Source: Prevotella brunnea
Lineage (GTDB): Bacteria > Bacteroidota > Bacteroidia > Bacteroidales > Bacteroidaceae
DNA length: 64,000 nucleotides
Direction: 5' to 3'
NCBI RefSeq assembly: GCF_008016795.1
Contig: NZ_SDIK01000056.1
Location: 1-64,000, forward strand
The notes below the pieces were generated by a model. It had not been told where the DNA came from and made no database searches. It saw only the letters and a program-made list of their open reading frames with translations. Positions 28,123 to 36,022 of this stretch are shown here, piece after piece; position 1 is the stretch's first letter, and each line of letters begins with the position of its first letter. The position numbers and the translations under genes are program-made.

Positions 28123-28205
28123 CAAAAGCTTAGCTTTTAGGCTCCAATAGCTAAGCTTTTAGATTGCAATAGCTAAGCTTTTAGATTGCAATAGCTAAGC
28201 TTTTG
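28123..28205. repeat. short palindrome array (E), four units
   Basis: Units start at 28123, 28145, 28167 and 28189, exactly 22 bp apart. Three have the left arm changed to CAATAGCT while the right arm stays AGCTTTT, so the palindrome is weakened in the same way in each; this suggests that units were copied from one another. TTGATAATCAG just upstream (about 28093) matches the flank of the long copies. Between mnmE and the DHH gene the rest (27618-27795, 28206-28403) shows nothing else recognisable. Confidence 0.85.
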
Positions 28206-28403
28206 TGTAACAACAGTTCGACTACAGAACTTCATGGCTAAAAATCAGGAAAAAAATGCCCGCGTGGCGTTATCTGTACGTGGGCTGTGTGGGCTTGATT
28301 GTCGGTAGTTTCTCGGTTTGTATTTGAACTTCCGGAAGTTGGCGGAACATATTGCAGAACTTTAATCAGCTACATATAGTTAGCTGTAAATAAGGTGGTT
28401 GTA

Positions 28404-29441
28404 TCATCTTAGTTCATCTTTATATGCAAGGATGGCTTTCAGTGCTATTTGTCCGGCTTCATCAATGGAGCAATGAAGCTTTCCGCCTGCGGCATCCGCG
28501 TGCCCCCCACCATTGAAGAACCTCGTTGCCATGGGCTGACAATGAAAGCCGTTGGCGGAGCGCAGACTGACGAGCACGGTGTTGGGTTTATCGGTGTCTT
28601 CGCGAAGGGAGATGCTTAGTTTTAATCCCTTGATTTGCAATGGTATGTTCACTAATCCCTCGAGGTCGCCTTTAATGAATTTAAAGCGTTTCATCTCCTC
28701 TTTTGTTACGACGAAGTAGGAGGCGTGGAGCTGTTCCACCACCTCGAGCTTGTTGAGGATGAGGTGTCCGCGCAGTTTCATGGCGTGTGAGGAATAATTG
28801 TGGTAAACTCGGTTGTAGATTTTGTCCTTATCCACCTTTTTTTCGAGCAGTTGCGTGATGATGAAATAGATTTCCGGGCGTGTGGAGTTATAGGCAAATC
28901 CTCCCGTGTCGGTCATCATGCCACAATAAATGCAGCGCGCGCAATCTCTTGTCATGCCCTCATAGCCACCGAGTTGCCATATCAGCGAGAAGACAATCTC
29001 TGAGGTACTCGAGAGTTCGGGGTGTGAAATGGTGAGCCGGTTGTTGGTGTCGGGTTCGAGGTGGTGGTCTATGAGCAATCGTTTTGCCTTGCTTTCGTCG
29101 AGCAGCGGCTGCATGTCCTCCACTCGCATGGATTGGTTGAAGTCGAGACAGCAAACGAGGTCGGCGTTTTCGAAGGCTTTTCTCACGTCGTCGGCTCGTT
29201 TGTCGTATCGCAACACTTCGTTTGAGCCCGGCAGCCATTGCAGAAAGTCGGGGAAGGCATCCGGCACGCAGACGGAAACGTCGTCTTTCCCAATTTGTTT
29301 CAGATAGGATTTCCACGCCAGCGAAGAGCCCATTGCATCGCCGTCGGGTGATTTGTGGGCGCAGATGACGATGTGGTGCGCTTCGTCGATGAGCGTGCGC
29401 AGTTGTCCCAAACGTTCGTTGTCTAAGATATTGATGTTCAT
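28404..29441 (-). CDS. DHH-family phosphoesterase (NrnA-like nanoRNase/pAp phosphatase)
   Basis: The 345-residue DHH/DHHA1 protein has HIVICAHKSPDGDAMGSSLAW (metal-binding Asp pair), CLDFNQSMRVED, the signature LLIDHHLEPD, an Asp in MMTDTGGFAYN, and the C-terminal DHHA1 motif GGGHADAAGGKL. NrnA enzymes degrade 2-5 nt RNA and in some species dephosphorylate 3'-phosphoadenosine 5'-phosphate. It starts 48 bp after the stop of the sugar nucleotidyltransferase gene on the same strand and is probably co-transcribed with it. Confidence 0.93.
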   Translation of the reverse strand: MNINILDNERLGQLRTLIDEAHHIVICAHKSPDGDAMGSSLAWKSYLKQIGKDDVSVCVPDAFPDFLQWLPGSNEVLRYDKRADDVRKAFENADLVCCLDFNQSMRVEDMQPLLDESKAKRLLIDHHLEPDTNNRLTISHPELSSTSEIVFSLIWQLGGYEGMTRDCARCIYCGMMTDTGGFAYNSTRPEIYFIITQLLEKKVDKDKIYNRVYHNYSSHAMKLRGHLILNKLEVVEQLHASYFVVTKEEMKRFKFIKGDLEGLVNIPLQIKGLKLSISLREDTDKPNTVLVSLRSANGFHCQPMATRFFNGGGHADAAGGKLHCSIDEAGQIALKAILAYKDELR

Positions 29442-29489
29442 TCGCTTTGATTTGATGTAAGAGTGAGGCTTGGTGTGCCGGTGGTCGTG

Positions 29490-30401
29490 TCAGAACAGGC
29501 GGTTGGGATAGATTCCGTCGGCTACGAGTCGGCTGATGCGCGCCACCACTCCATCGCGGTCTTCGGGATAGGTAACGCCAAACCACGTGCTTGTGGTGTC
29601 GAGTACTTTCACGGTTGCCGTTCCGTCGTTGATGAGTTTGTTCACCATCATGGGGATGAAGTATTCCGATTTTTTATTTTCCATGTTCTTCGGATCGGAA
29701 AGGAAGACCTTGAAATAGTCCTCGCTGTATTGCAGATAGTCGGGTGTGAAGCCCCAAACGTTCATGGACGTGGGCGTGTTGTCGTCCACCGTAATCCATT
29801 TTTCGTTGTCATCGAGATACTGCACTTTGCCTTCGTGTCGTTCTATCTTCGTGCGTTCCACCACGGTGGTGAGGTTGCCGGCGGCATCGGTGGAACAGAG
29901 TCCGCGCGACACGGTACCGTTCTCGCTCAGGGTGTTGCCCACGCGGAAGCCCACCATGGCATAGCGGTTCTTCGCTCCTTGTGGGAGATCGGAAAGATAT
30001 TTGCCTATGACTTTGAAACAGTCGCGGTTGTAGAAGTCGTCGCAGTTGATGACGCAGAAGGGTTCATTGATGACGTTCTTCGCCATGAGTACGGCGTGGT
30101 TGGTTCCCCATGGTTTCTCTCTGCCTTCGGGCACGGTGAAGCCTTCGGGGAGGGTGTCGATGCCTTGGAAAACCAGTTCTGCCGGGATGTGCCCCTCGTA
30201 TTTTGAGAGCACCTGGCGGCGGAATTGCTGTTCAAAGTCTTTTCTGATGACGAAGACGATTTTACCAAAGCCTGCTTGTATGGCATCGTAAATGGAATAG
30301 TCCATAATGGTCTCGCCATTGGGACCTAAGCCGTCGAGCTGTTTCAAGCCACCGTAGCGACTTCCCATCCCGGCGGCGAGCAATAACAAAGTTGGTTTCA
30401 T
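29490..30401 (-). CDS. sugar-phosphate nucleotidyltransferase-like protein
   Basis: This 303-residue NTP-transferase-fold protein starts MKPTLLLLAAGMGSRYGGLKQLDGL with the nucleotide-binding signature. PFCVINCDDFYNRDCF carries the metal-binding Asp, and YFIPMMVNKLINDGTATVKVL lies toward the end. The general reaction would be sugar-1-phosphate plus NTP to NDP-sugar, but the sugar is unknown and no pathway genes are nearby. The Met at 30401 was chosen because the -7 box lies at 30452-30459, downstream of the longer in-frame ATG at 30512, and because the nucleotide-binding strand begins right there. Confidence 0.88.
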   Translation of the reverse strand: MKPTLLLLAAGMGSRYGGLKQLDGLGPNGETIMDYSIYDAIQAGFGKIVFVIRKDFEQQFRRQVLSKYEGHIPAELVFQGIDTLPEGFTVPEGREKPWGTNHAVLMAKNVINEPFCVINCDDFYNRDCFKVIGKYLSDLPQGAKNRYAMVGFRVGNTLSENGTVSRGLCSTDAAGNLTTVVERTKIERHEGKVQYLDDNEKWITVDDNTPTSMNVWGFTPDYLQYSEDYFKVFLSDPKNMENKKSEYFIPMMVNKLINDGTATVKVLDTTSTWFGVTYPEDRDGVVARISRLVADGIYPNRLF

Positions 30402-30451
30402 GCGAGTGATGTTTTTTATTTCCTTTATGCGAAAACTCGGTTTTCGACTTG

Positions 30452-30459
30452 CAAAGGTA
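30452..30459 (-). promoter_or_regulatory. promoter of the nucleotidyltransferase-DHH unit
   Basis: TACCTTTG is read on the minus strand, 51 bp before the start at 30401 and just after the dipeptidase terminator. Confidence 0.7.
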
Positions 30460-30472
30460 ATAAAAAACAATG

Positions 30473-30525
30473 AAAAAACGGAGAAGACGAATGCTTTATT
30501 TCCATATGGCATTTGTCTTCTCCGT
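30473..30525 (-). terminator. terminator of the dipeptidase gene
   Basis: A 17-bp stem (30509-30525 with 30478-30494, one G-U-type mismatch) is followed on the minus strand by a T-run at 30478-30473. It lies 25 bp after the dipeptidase stop. Confidence 0.85.
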
Positions 30526-30549
30526 TGATTATGTCTTCGCGGATTTGTT

Positions 30550-31914
30550 CTATTCCGCCTTATCGTATTCCAAATGGAAGGTTGCCACCGCCTCCATGCC
30601 CTTCCACAGCATGTCGAGCGGAATGTTCTCGTTGGGCGAGTGGATGCTGTTTGATTCCAATCCGAAGCCCATCAGCACGGTCTTCACACCGAGTATCTGT
30701 TCGAAAGTGGCAATAATGGGGATGCTTCCGCCGCGTCGAACTGCCAAAGGGCGTTTGCCGAAGGCTTTCTCGAAACCCTTTTCGGCTGCTTTGTAGGCGG
30801 GGAGGTTGATGGGACAGACGTAGCCCTGCCCCCCATGGAGCGACCGGATGTTCACTTTCACGCTCCGCGGGGCTACTTTTTGGAAATATTCAACGACCAT
30901 CTGCCCTATTTTCTCATGGTCTTGGTGAGGCACCAACCGACAAGAGAGTTTGGCATACGCTTTCGATGGAATGACGGTCTTGGAGCCTTCGCCCTGATAG
31001 CCGCCCCAAATGCCACAGACATCGAACGAGGGTCGGAAACCATTGCGTTCGATGGTGCTGTAACCTTTCTCACCGAAAAGTTCCTCCACATCGAGCGAAC
31101 GTTTGTAAGCCTCGATATCGAAGGGTATTTGCTCCACCATCTTGCGCTCTTCCGCCGGTACATCCTCCACATCGTCATAGAAATGGGGAATGGTTATCTT
31201 GCCGTCGGCATTTGTAACGTCGGAAATCAGTTTGCAAAGCACATTGATGGGATTGGCTACCGCACCTCCGAAATGCCCGGAGTGCAGGTCGTGGTTCGGA
31301 CCTGTTACCTCTATCTGCCAGTAGGCAAGCCCACGCAGCCCGGTGGTGAGTGAAGGGAGGTCTTTTGAGAGCATGCTGGTGTCCGACACCAAGATAACAT
31401 CGCTCTTGAGCAAGTCCTTGTGGGTGGAACAGAATGTGCTCAAACTGGGTGAGCCTACTTCCTCCTCACCTTCGAGAATGAACTTCACGTTGTGTTTCAG
31501 CAGATTGTGCTTCACCACGTATTCAAAGGCTTTTGCCTGAATGAAGGATTGCCCCTTGTCATCGTCGGCACCGCGCGCCCAAATGTGTCCGTCGCGTATT
31601 TCCGGCTCAAAGGGTTCGCTCTTCCATAGTTCGAAAGGTTCTGCCGGCATTACGTCATAATGACCGTATATCAAAACCGTCTTGGCTTTTGGGTCGATGA
31701 TTTTTTCGCCATACACCACCGGATTGCCCTCTGTGGGCATCACTTCCACCTTATCGGCTCCGGCGGCGAGCAACAGTTCTTTCCATCTTTCCGCACAGCG
31801 TATCATGTCCTTGCCGTGCTTCTCGGGCTGCGCACTCACACTGGGAATGCGTATCAGGCTGAACAACTCTTCGAGCATGCGCTCTTGGTTTTCTTGGATA
31901 TATTCTTTTATCAT
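30550..31914 (-). CDS. M20-family dipeptidase
   Basis: The 454-residue zinc peptidase of clan MH, family M20 has the zinc-binding His and catalytic Asp in VLIYGHYDVMPAEP, the bridging Asp in ARGADDDKGQSFIQ, the catalytic Glu pair in LEGEEEVGSPS, and a dimerisation domain with NHDLHSGHFGGAVANP. RRGGSIPI near the end is a substrate-binding block. The form matches bacterial cytosolic dipeptidases of the CNDP type. There is no signal peptide, so it acts in the cytoplasm. The start could also be 31944; 31914 fits the usual N-terminus (MIKEYIQENQERMLEEL). Confidence 0.92.
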   Translation of the reverse strand: MIKEYIQENQERMLEELFSLIRIPSVSAQPEKHGKDMIRCAERWKELLLAAGADKVEVMPTEGNPVVYGEKIIDPKAKTVLIYGHYDVMPAEPFELWKSEPFEPEIRDGHIWARGADDDKGQSFIQAKAFEYVVKHNLLKHNVKFILEGEEEVGSPSLSTFCSTHKDLLKSDVILVSDTSMLSKDLPSLTTGLRGLAYWQIEVTGPNHDLHSGHFGGAVANPINVLCKLISDVTNADGKITIPHFYDDVEDVPAEERKMVEQIPFDIEAYKRSLDVEELFGEKGYSTIERNGFRPSFDVCGIWGGYQGEGSKTVIPSKAYAKLSCRLVPHQDHEKIGQMVVEYFQKVAPRSVKVNIRSLHGGQGYVCPINLPAYKAAEKGFEKAFGKRPLAVRRGGSIPIIATFEQILGVKTVLMGFGLESNSIHSPNENIPLDMLWKGMEAVATFHLEYDKAE

Positions 31915-32025
31915 ATTCTTGGTATTAAGTGAATTATTTTCCAAAGGGAGCAGATACCGAATAGGGTTTCATGCCACTGCCACAGCCTCTTCATGGGTGC
32001 TTCGGGGGGCATCCGCTTCTTGTTG

Positions 32026-32033
32026 CAAACTTA
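32026..32033 (-). promoter_or_regulatory. promoter of the dipeptidase gene
   Basis: TAAGTTTG on the minus strand lies about 110 bp before the start codon. The gap from here to the ZIP gene also holds a direct repeat AAAAACATTAAAAC (32081 and 32146), otherwise nothing recognisable. Confidence 0.5.
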
Positions 32034-32184
32034 CGTAATTTTTACGGATTACGCAAGGAAAAGGAGGAACGGGGATTATAAAAAACATTAAAACACAGTC
32101 CTGTCAGATTTTCGTGGCGTGTGATGTCACGGTGGAAGAGGGGGTAAAAACATTAAAACCCGGTCGGGAATGTGCCTTCTGTCC

Positions 32185-32964
32185 TTACCCGGCTACCACA
32201 TCAAGGGTCATCATTAGTGCAAAGCCCACGGCAAAGCCGATGGTGGACAAGTTGGAGTGCTCTCCTTCGGAGGCTTCGGGTATGAGTTCTTCCACTACCA
32301 CATAGAACATGGCACCCGCCGCAAAGCTCAGGAGATAAGGTAAGGCAGGTTCTATGATGCCGGCAAGCAGGATGACGAGTACGGCGCCGATGGGTTCCAC
32401 CACGCCACTGAGCGATCCGATGACGAACGATTTGAGTTTGGAATTGCCGGCTTCGCGCATTGGCATGGAGATGATAGCTCCCTCCGGAATGTTCTGTATG
32501 GCTATGCCCACAGCCATTGCCAAGGCGCCCGCCATGGTAATGTCGGTGCTTGCCTGCATCGCACCTGCCAGCACCACGCCCACAGCCATTCCTTCCGGAA
32601 GATTGTGGATGGTAACGGCGAAGGTGAGCATTGCCGTCCGGCTCAAGTGCGACTTGGGTCCTTCCGGTGTATTGCTGCCAAGATGGAGGTGAGGTGTGAT
32701 GAAGTCGATGAAGAGCAGGAAAGCTATACCGATGAGAAATCCCGTTACGGCGGGGATGATGCGTGCTTTTCCTGCATCGTCCCACATTTCCATTGAGGGA
32801 ATGATGAGCGACCAGATGGAGGCTGCCACCATGACGCCTGAGGCAAATCCCAGCAATGCTTTCTGCAAACTTGCGGACATTTCTTTGCGCATGAAGAAAA
32901 CGAAAGCCGAGCCCAGCACTGTTCCGAAGAGAGGGATGAGGAGTCCGAGGATGATATCTTGCAT
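32185..32964 (-). CDS. ZIP-family divalent metal transporter (GufA/ZupT-like)
   Basis: This 259-residue polytopic protein with eight predicted helices has the ZIP metal-site helices: TFAVTIHNLPEGMAVGV (His-Asn-x-x-Glu) and AVGIAIQNIPEGAIISMPM (Gln-Asn-x-x-Glu). A short cytoplasmic loop has HLHLGSN. It would import zinc, iron or similar ions across the inner membrane. The start ATG is supported by the promoter at 33042-33049. It appears monocistronic. Confidence 0.94.
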   Translation of the reverse strand: MQDIILGLLIPLFGTVLGSAFVFFMRKEMSASLQKALLGFASGVMVAASIWSLIIPSMEMWDDAGKARIIPAVTGFLIGIAFLLFIDFITPHLHLGSNTPEGPKSHLSRTAMLTFAVTIHNLPEGMAVGVVLAGAMQASTDITMAGALAMAVGIAIQNIPEGAIISMPMREAGNSKLKSFVIGSLSGVVEPIGAVLVILLAGIIEPALPYLLSFAAGAMFYVVVEELIPEASEGEHSNLSTIGFAVGFALMMTLDVVAG

Positions 32965-33041
32965 GTTGTTGTCTTTTTGTTTTTTTATCGCAAAACCTTC
33001 ATTGTGCCGGTTTTGTGGTGTTCAGGGTAATTTTCTCGCCA

Positions 33042-33049
33042 CAAAGTTA
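33042..33049 (-). promoter_or_regulatory. promoter of the ZIP transporter gene
   Basis: TAACTTTG is read on the minus strand, 78 bp before the start at 32964. No metal-responsive operator was recognised. Confidence 0.65.
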
Positions 33050-33118
33050 CGTATATTTTTTCAAAAACAATACCGTCATGGAAAGTCTTTTGCTTCTGTC
33101 GGGAAAGCGGTGGAGCAA

Positions 33119-33628
33119 TCAGCTCGTTTCCTCCTCATACCATTTCTTTGTCCTCAGATAGTTGTCGGCAAAGGTTCGCGCCTGATGGGGGCTTGTTTCT
33201 TTCAATCGTCTCGCGGGAATGCCGCCCCATATCTCGTTGGCGGGAATCTTTGTCCCTGCAAGCACCACCGCTCCGGCAGCCACCACCGAGTTTTCGCCCA
33301 CTTCTGCCCCATCAAGTACCGTGGCATTCATGCCGATGAGCGCGCCACACCGTACCGTGCAGGCATGAACCACGGCACCATGTCCCACGCTGACACCGTC
33401 TTCCAGCACCACCGGCATGCCAGCCGACTGGTGTACGCAAGCTAAATCCTGTATATTCACCTCGTTGCCGATGCGCACTTCCGCCACGTCGGCGCGGATA
33501 ACGGCTCCGAACCACACCGAGCAGTCGTTGCCCATGATGATGTCGCCTGCCAAAGTGGCGTTCTCGGCGATGTAACATCGTTTTCCCCATGTGGGAGACT
33601 TTCCTTTTACGGTTTTTATTGTTGCCAT
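33119..33628 (-). CDS. gamma-carbonic-anhydrase-like hexapeptide protein (YrdA/PaaY-type)
   Basis: This 169-residue left-handed beta-helix protein has hexapeptide repeats (for example LAGDIIMGNDCSVWFGAVIRAD). The gamma-CA zinc ligands are visible as His in CVHQSAG and the two His in VSVGHGAVVHAC. The Cys in VHACTVRCGALIGMNATVLDGA is typical of the YrdA subgroup. The length matches that subgroup. Carbonic anhydrase activity is not proven for most YrdA-like members. The Met at 33628 (MATIKTVKG) was chosen over 33658 because the promoter lies at 33660-33667. Confidence 0.92.
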   Translation of the reverse strand: MATIKTVKGKSPTWGKRCYIAENATLAGDIIMGNDCSVWFGAVIRADVAEVRIGNEVNIQDLACVHQSAGMPVVLEDGVSVGHGAVVHACTVRCGALIGMNATVLDGAEVGENSVVAAGAVVLAGTKIPANEIWGGIPARRLKETSPHQARTFADNYLRTKKWYEEETS

Positions 33629-33659
33629 GATGAATAACGTTTTTTCTTGAATTTTCAAG

Positions 33660-33667
33660 CAAAGTTA
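33660..33667 (-). promoter_or_regulatory. promoter of the gamma-CA-like gene
   Basis: TAACTTTG is read on the minus strand, 31 bp before the start at 33628. It is back-to-back with the cyclophilin promoter. Confidence 0.7.
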
Positions 33668-33700
33668 CGAAAAAACCGGGAGTTTTCGCGATGTTTTTCG

Positions 33701-33708
33701 TAAATTTG
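33701..33708 (+). promoter_or_regulatory. promoter of the cyclophilin gene
   Basis: TAAATTTG lies 71 bp before the start at 33780 and 33 bp from the divergent box at 33660. Confidence 0.7.
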
Positions 33709-33779
33709 TTGCCGGATAAACCGAAAGCGGAGTTATATCCACCTAATTAATAAAGGAACATTTACACACTTATTGATTT

Positions 33780-34481
33780 ATGGAAACAAACAGAATGAAA
33801 CTCATCCTCTCGTCTCTGCTTTTGCTCTTCGCATCACTCTCGGCACAGGGGCAAAACGAGCAAAAGCAAACCGAAATCTTATTGGAGACCGACAGTGGCA
33901 ACATTCGCATCCGGCTCTACGACGAAACGCCCTTGCACCGCGACAACTTCATCCGACAGGTGGAGAGTGGTGCTTACGATGGGGTGCTCTTTCATCGTGT
34001 CATCAGCGACTTCATGGTTCAGACCGGCGACCTTGGCTCTAAGACCGCGCTGCCGGGACAGCCGTTGGGCGACACGCCGGAGGCTTACTCTGTACCGGCG
34101 GAATTTCGTTATCCGCGACTCATCCATAAACGAGGGGCAGTGGCAGCGGCGCGCGAATCGGACGAGGTGAACCCGGAGCGGGCTTCCTCTTCCACGCAGT
34201 TCTACATTGTTTGGGGAAGAAAATTCACCGACGACGGGCTCGACAAGGTGCAGGAGCGACTCAATCGTGCCACCGACAGCACCGTACAGATGTCGCCTGC
34301 CACGCGCGATATTTATAAGAACATCGGCGGAACGCCCCATCTTGATGGTTCCTACACCGTTTTTGGCGAGGTGGTGGAGGGTTTGGACGTAGTGGAACGC
34401 ATCCAGCGTGCCGAAACGGATGCCAACGACCGCCCCATCGCCGACATACACATTCGCAAAGCGATGCTCGTCAGGCAATAG
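33780..34481 (+). CDS. periplasmic cyclophilin-type peptidyl-prolyl isomerase
   Basis: This 233-residue secreted cyclophilin has a signal peptide (MKLILSSLLLLFASLSAQG from the second Met at 33795, or five residues longer from 33780). The cyclophilin domain starts ILLETDSGNIRIRLYDETPLHRDNF, with the catalytic-site blocks FHRVISDFMVQTGD and SSSTQFYIVWG. An insert of about 40 residues (KFTDDGLDKVQERLNRATDSTVQ...) precedes YTVFGEVVEGLDVVERI. Such inserts are common in Bacteroidales forms. It would isomerise Xaa-Pro bonds in periplasmic proteins. Confidence 0.93.
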   Translation: METNRMKLILSSLLLLFASLSAQGQNEQKQTEILLETDSGNIRIRLYDETPLHRDNFIRQVESGAYDGVLFHRVISDFMVQTGDLGSKTALPGQPLGDTPEAYSVPAEFRYPRLIHKRGAVAAARESDEVNPERASSSTQFYIVWGRKFTDDGLDKVQERLNRATDSTVQMSPATRDIYKNIGGTPHLDGSYTVFGEVVEGLDVVERIQRAETDANDRPIADIHIRKAMLVRQ

Positions 34482-34508
34482 CCGCGAACAAAAGCACGTG
34501 AGAGAAAA

Positions 34509-35477
34509 TCAATAAATCCGCACCTTATCGCCCACTCGCACGCCATCTTCAGCGAGTTGGCGATTTTTCTTTACCAGACTCTTCAGTCTTATGCCATACT
34601 TCTGTGCTATGTCGTACAAGCTCTCCGAGTTGCCCACGATGTGCTGCCGCTTCTTGAACTCCTTCGGAGCGCGTTTGCGTTTCTTTCCGAGCCATACAAT
34701 TTCGCCTTCTCTGAGCGTGTCCTTATATTTCCGCTCGTTGTATCGTGCCAGTTTCCTACCGCTGATGCCGGTCTCTCTGCCTATGCTCTTGAATGTGTCG
34801 CCACGTCTCACCACGAGATAGCAGTTGCTGTTATAGGCGCGGAGCGAGTGCATGGCCGAGGCATTGCCGGCCGTCGGTGGTTGGCGCGAAGCTCCCGGCG
34901 AAGGCTTTTCGCTATCTTTCCCGGCGATGAACACATTATCCGGGAAAGCGTTGTACGACGTTGCGTTGTCATATCTGTAAAGCTGATAAAGCTCGATGAT
35001 GGAAATCAGGCTGTTGGCATAATTGGGATTGGTGGCATAGCCCGCTCGTTTCAATCCGTATGCCCATGCGCGATAATCCGTGCGCGGGAGCAGGAACAAA
35101 CTGTTGTAACGTTGTCTGCCGGTGAGAAACTTCGAGTGGTCTTCATAGCTTTCGAGTGCCGAGTTGTATGCTCTGAAGCACTCTCCGTCAAGATCATCGT
35201 TGTGCGAGACGGTGCGCCCCGTCCAGTCATGGCACTTGATGCCGAAATGGTTGTTTGCTTCCGTGGCGAGTCTGCTCCGCCCTGCCCCGCTCTCCAGCAC
35301 TCCCTGCGCCAAGGTGATGCTTGCCGGTATGCCATAACGCAACATCTCCCGGATGGCGATGTCCTTATATTTGATAAAATAGGATTGATAGGCTTGATTC
35401 CATTTGATTTTCGGCGTACCAAATGCAGAACCAAGAAAGAACAATAAACCAAAAACCAACAGAACGTATCGTTTCAT
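34509..35477 (-). CDS. secreted glucosaminidase with two LysM domains
   Basis: The 322-residue protein has a signal peptide (MKRYVLLVFGLLFFLGSAFG), an N-acetylglucosaminidase domain (about residues 25-170: GIPASITLAQGVLESGAGRSRLATEANNHFGIKCHDWTG, with the catalytic Glu in LESGAG), a linker, and two LysM peptidoglycan-binding domains (YLVVRRGDTFKSIGRETGIS and QHIVGNSESLYDIAQKYGIR). It would cut the glycan strands of peptidoglycan, for growth or cell separation. It is convergent with the cyclophilin gene, 27 bp apart. Confidence 0.94.
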   Translation of the reverse strand: MKRYVLLVFGLLFFLGSAFGTPKIKWNQAYQSYFIKYKDIAIREMLRYGIPASITLAQGVLESGAGRSRLATEANNHFGIKCHDWTGRTVSHNDDLDGECFRAYNSALESYEDHSKFLTGRQRYNSLFLLPRTDYRAWAYGLKRAGYATNPNYANSLISIIELYQLYRYDNATSYNAFPDNVFIAGKDSEKPSPGASRQPPTAGNASAMHSLRAYNSNCYLVVRRGDTFKSIGRETGISGRKLARYNERKYKDTLREGEIVWLGKKRKRAPKEFKKRQHIVGNSESLYDIAQKYGIRLKSLVKKNRQLAEDGVRVGDKVRIY

Positions 35478-35508
35478 GAGGCTGATGATAATGCTTGCGT
35501 TATTTTCG

Positions 35509-35516
35509 CAAAGTTA
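35509..35516 (-). promoter_or_regulatory. promoter of the glucosaminidase gene
   Basis: TAACTTTG is read on the minus strand, 32 bp before the start at 35477. Confidence 0.7.
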
Positions 35517-35589
35517 AATAATTTAACGACCAATTCAAAATATTTACTCTTAAAAAACGCAAAAACACGAAATATAAGGAACAGGGGGC

Positions 35590-35950
35590 GATAGTGTCCG
35601 AAATGGTTTTGTGTCCCACGCAAGGTTTCATCAAATCATGAGACTTGATGTATTTTGTTTCAATGGCGAATGACACATGCCTCCTCATCCTCCAAATCGT
35701 AATTCGGGCAATGGCAAAAAGGCTCTTGACAGCGAACATTCTACCCATCCGGCACCACGAAATTATATTACAAAAACCGCATCCGGGACGCGTTTCGTAA
35801 TCTATTGATAATCAGAATAATATGAATTGCTATTTAAAAGCTTAGCTTTTGCACGCCAATTCATGACCTTTTGCATTGCAAAAGCTTACCTTTTGGAACA
35901 CGAAAGCTAAGCTTTGGATAAACGAATGAAGAATATTCAGGACATTATTA
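35590..35950 (+). repeat. long copy (F) of the dispersed palindrome element
   Basis: It has the same orientation as copy A. The array is at 35836-35917: a unit at 35836, a half unit CATGACCTTTTG at 35862, a unit at 35879 and a unit at 35901. The left flank aligns with copy A over about 250 bp (ATTATATTACAAAAACCGC, TTGATAATCAG). The right flank GAATGAAGAATATTCAGGAC, then ATTATT, is shared with copies B, I and K. Confidence 0.8.
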
Positions 35951-35980
35951 AAAAGGGGCACATCCCAAAAGATGTGCCCC
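35949..35980 (-). terminator. terminator of the C10 protease gene
   Basis: A perfect 10-bp stem GGGGCACATC (35955-35964) / GATGTGCCCC (35971-35980) with a 6-base loop is followed on the minus strand by a T-run (35954-35949). It lies 42 bp after the protease stop and abuts the end of repeat F. Confidence 0.9.
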
Positions 35981-36022
35981 CATGATTTAAAAAACAATTT
36001 TATTTAATGTCTCTGATACCTT

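Noticed and set aside
32081-32160. 14-bp direct repeat AAAAACATTAAAAC (two copies about 65 bp apart)
   Set aside because: It has only two copies in an AT-rich gap, with no further structure. It is too weak to call an element.
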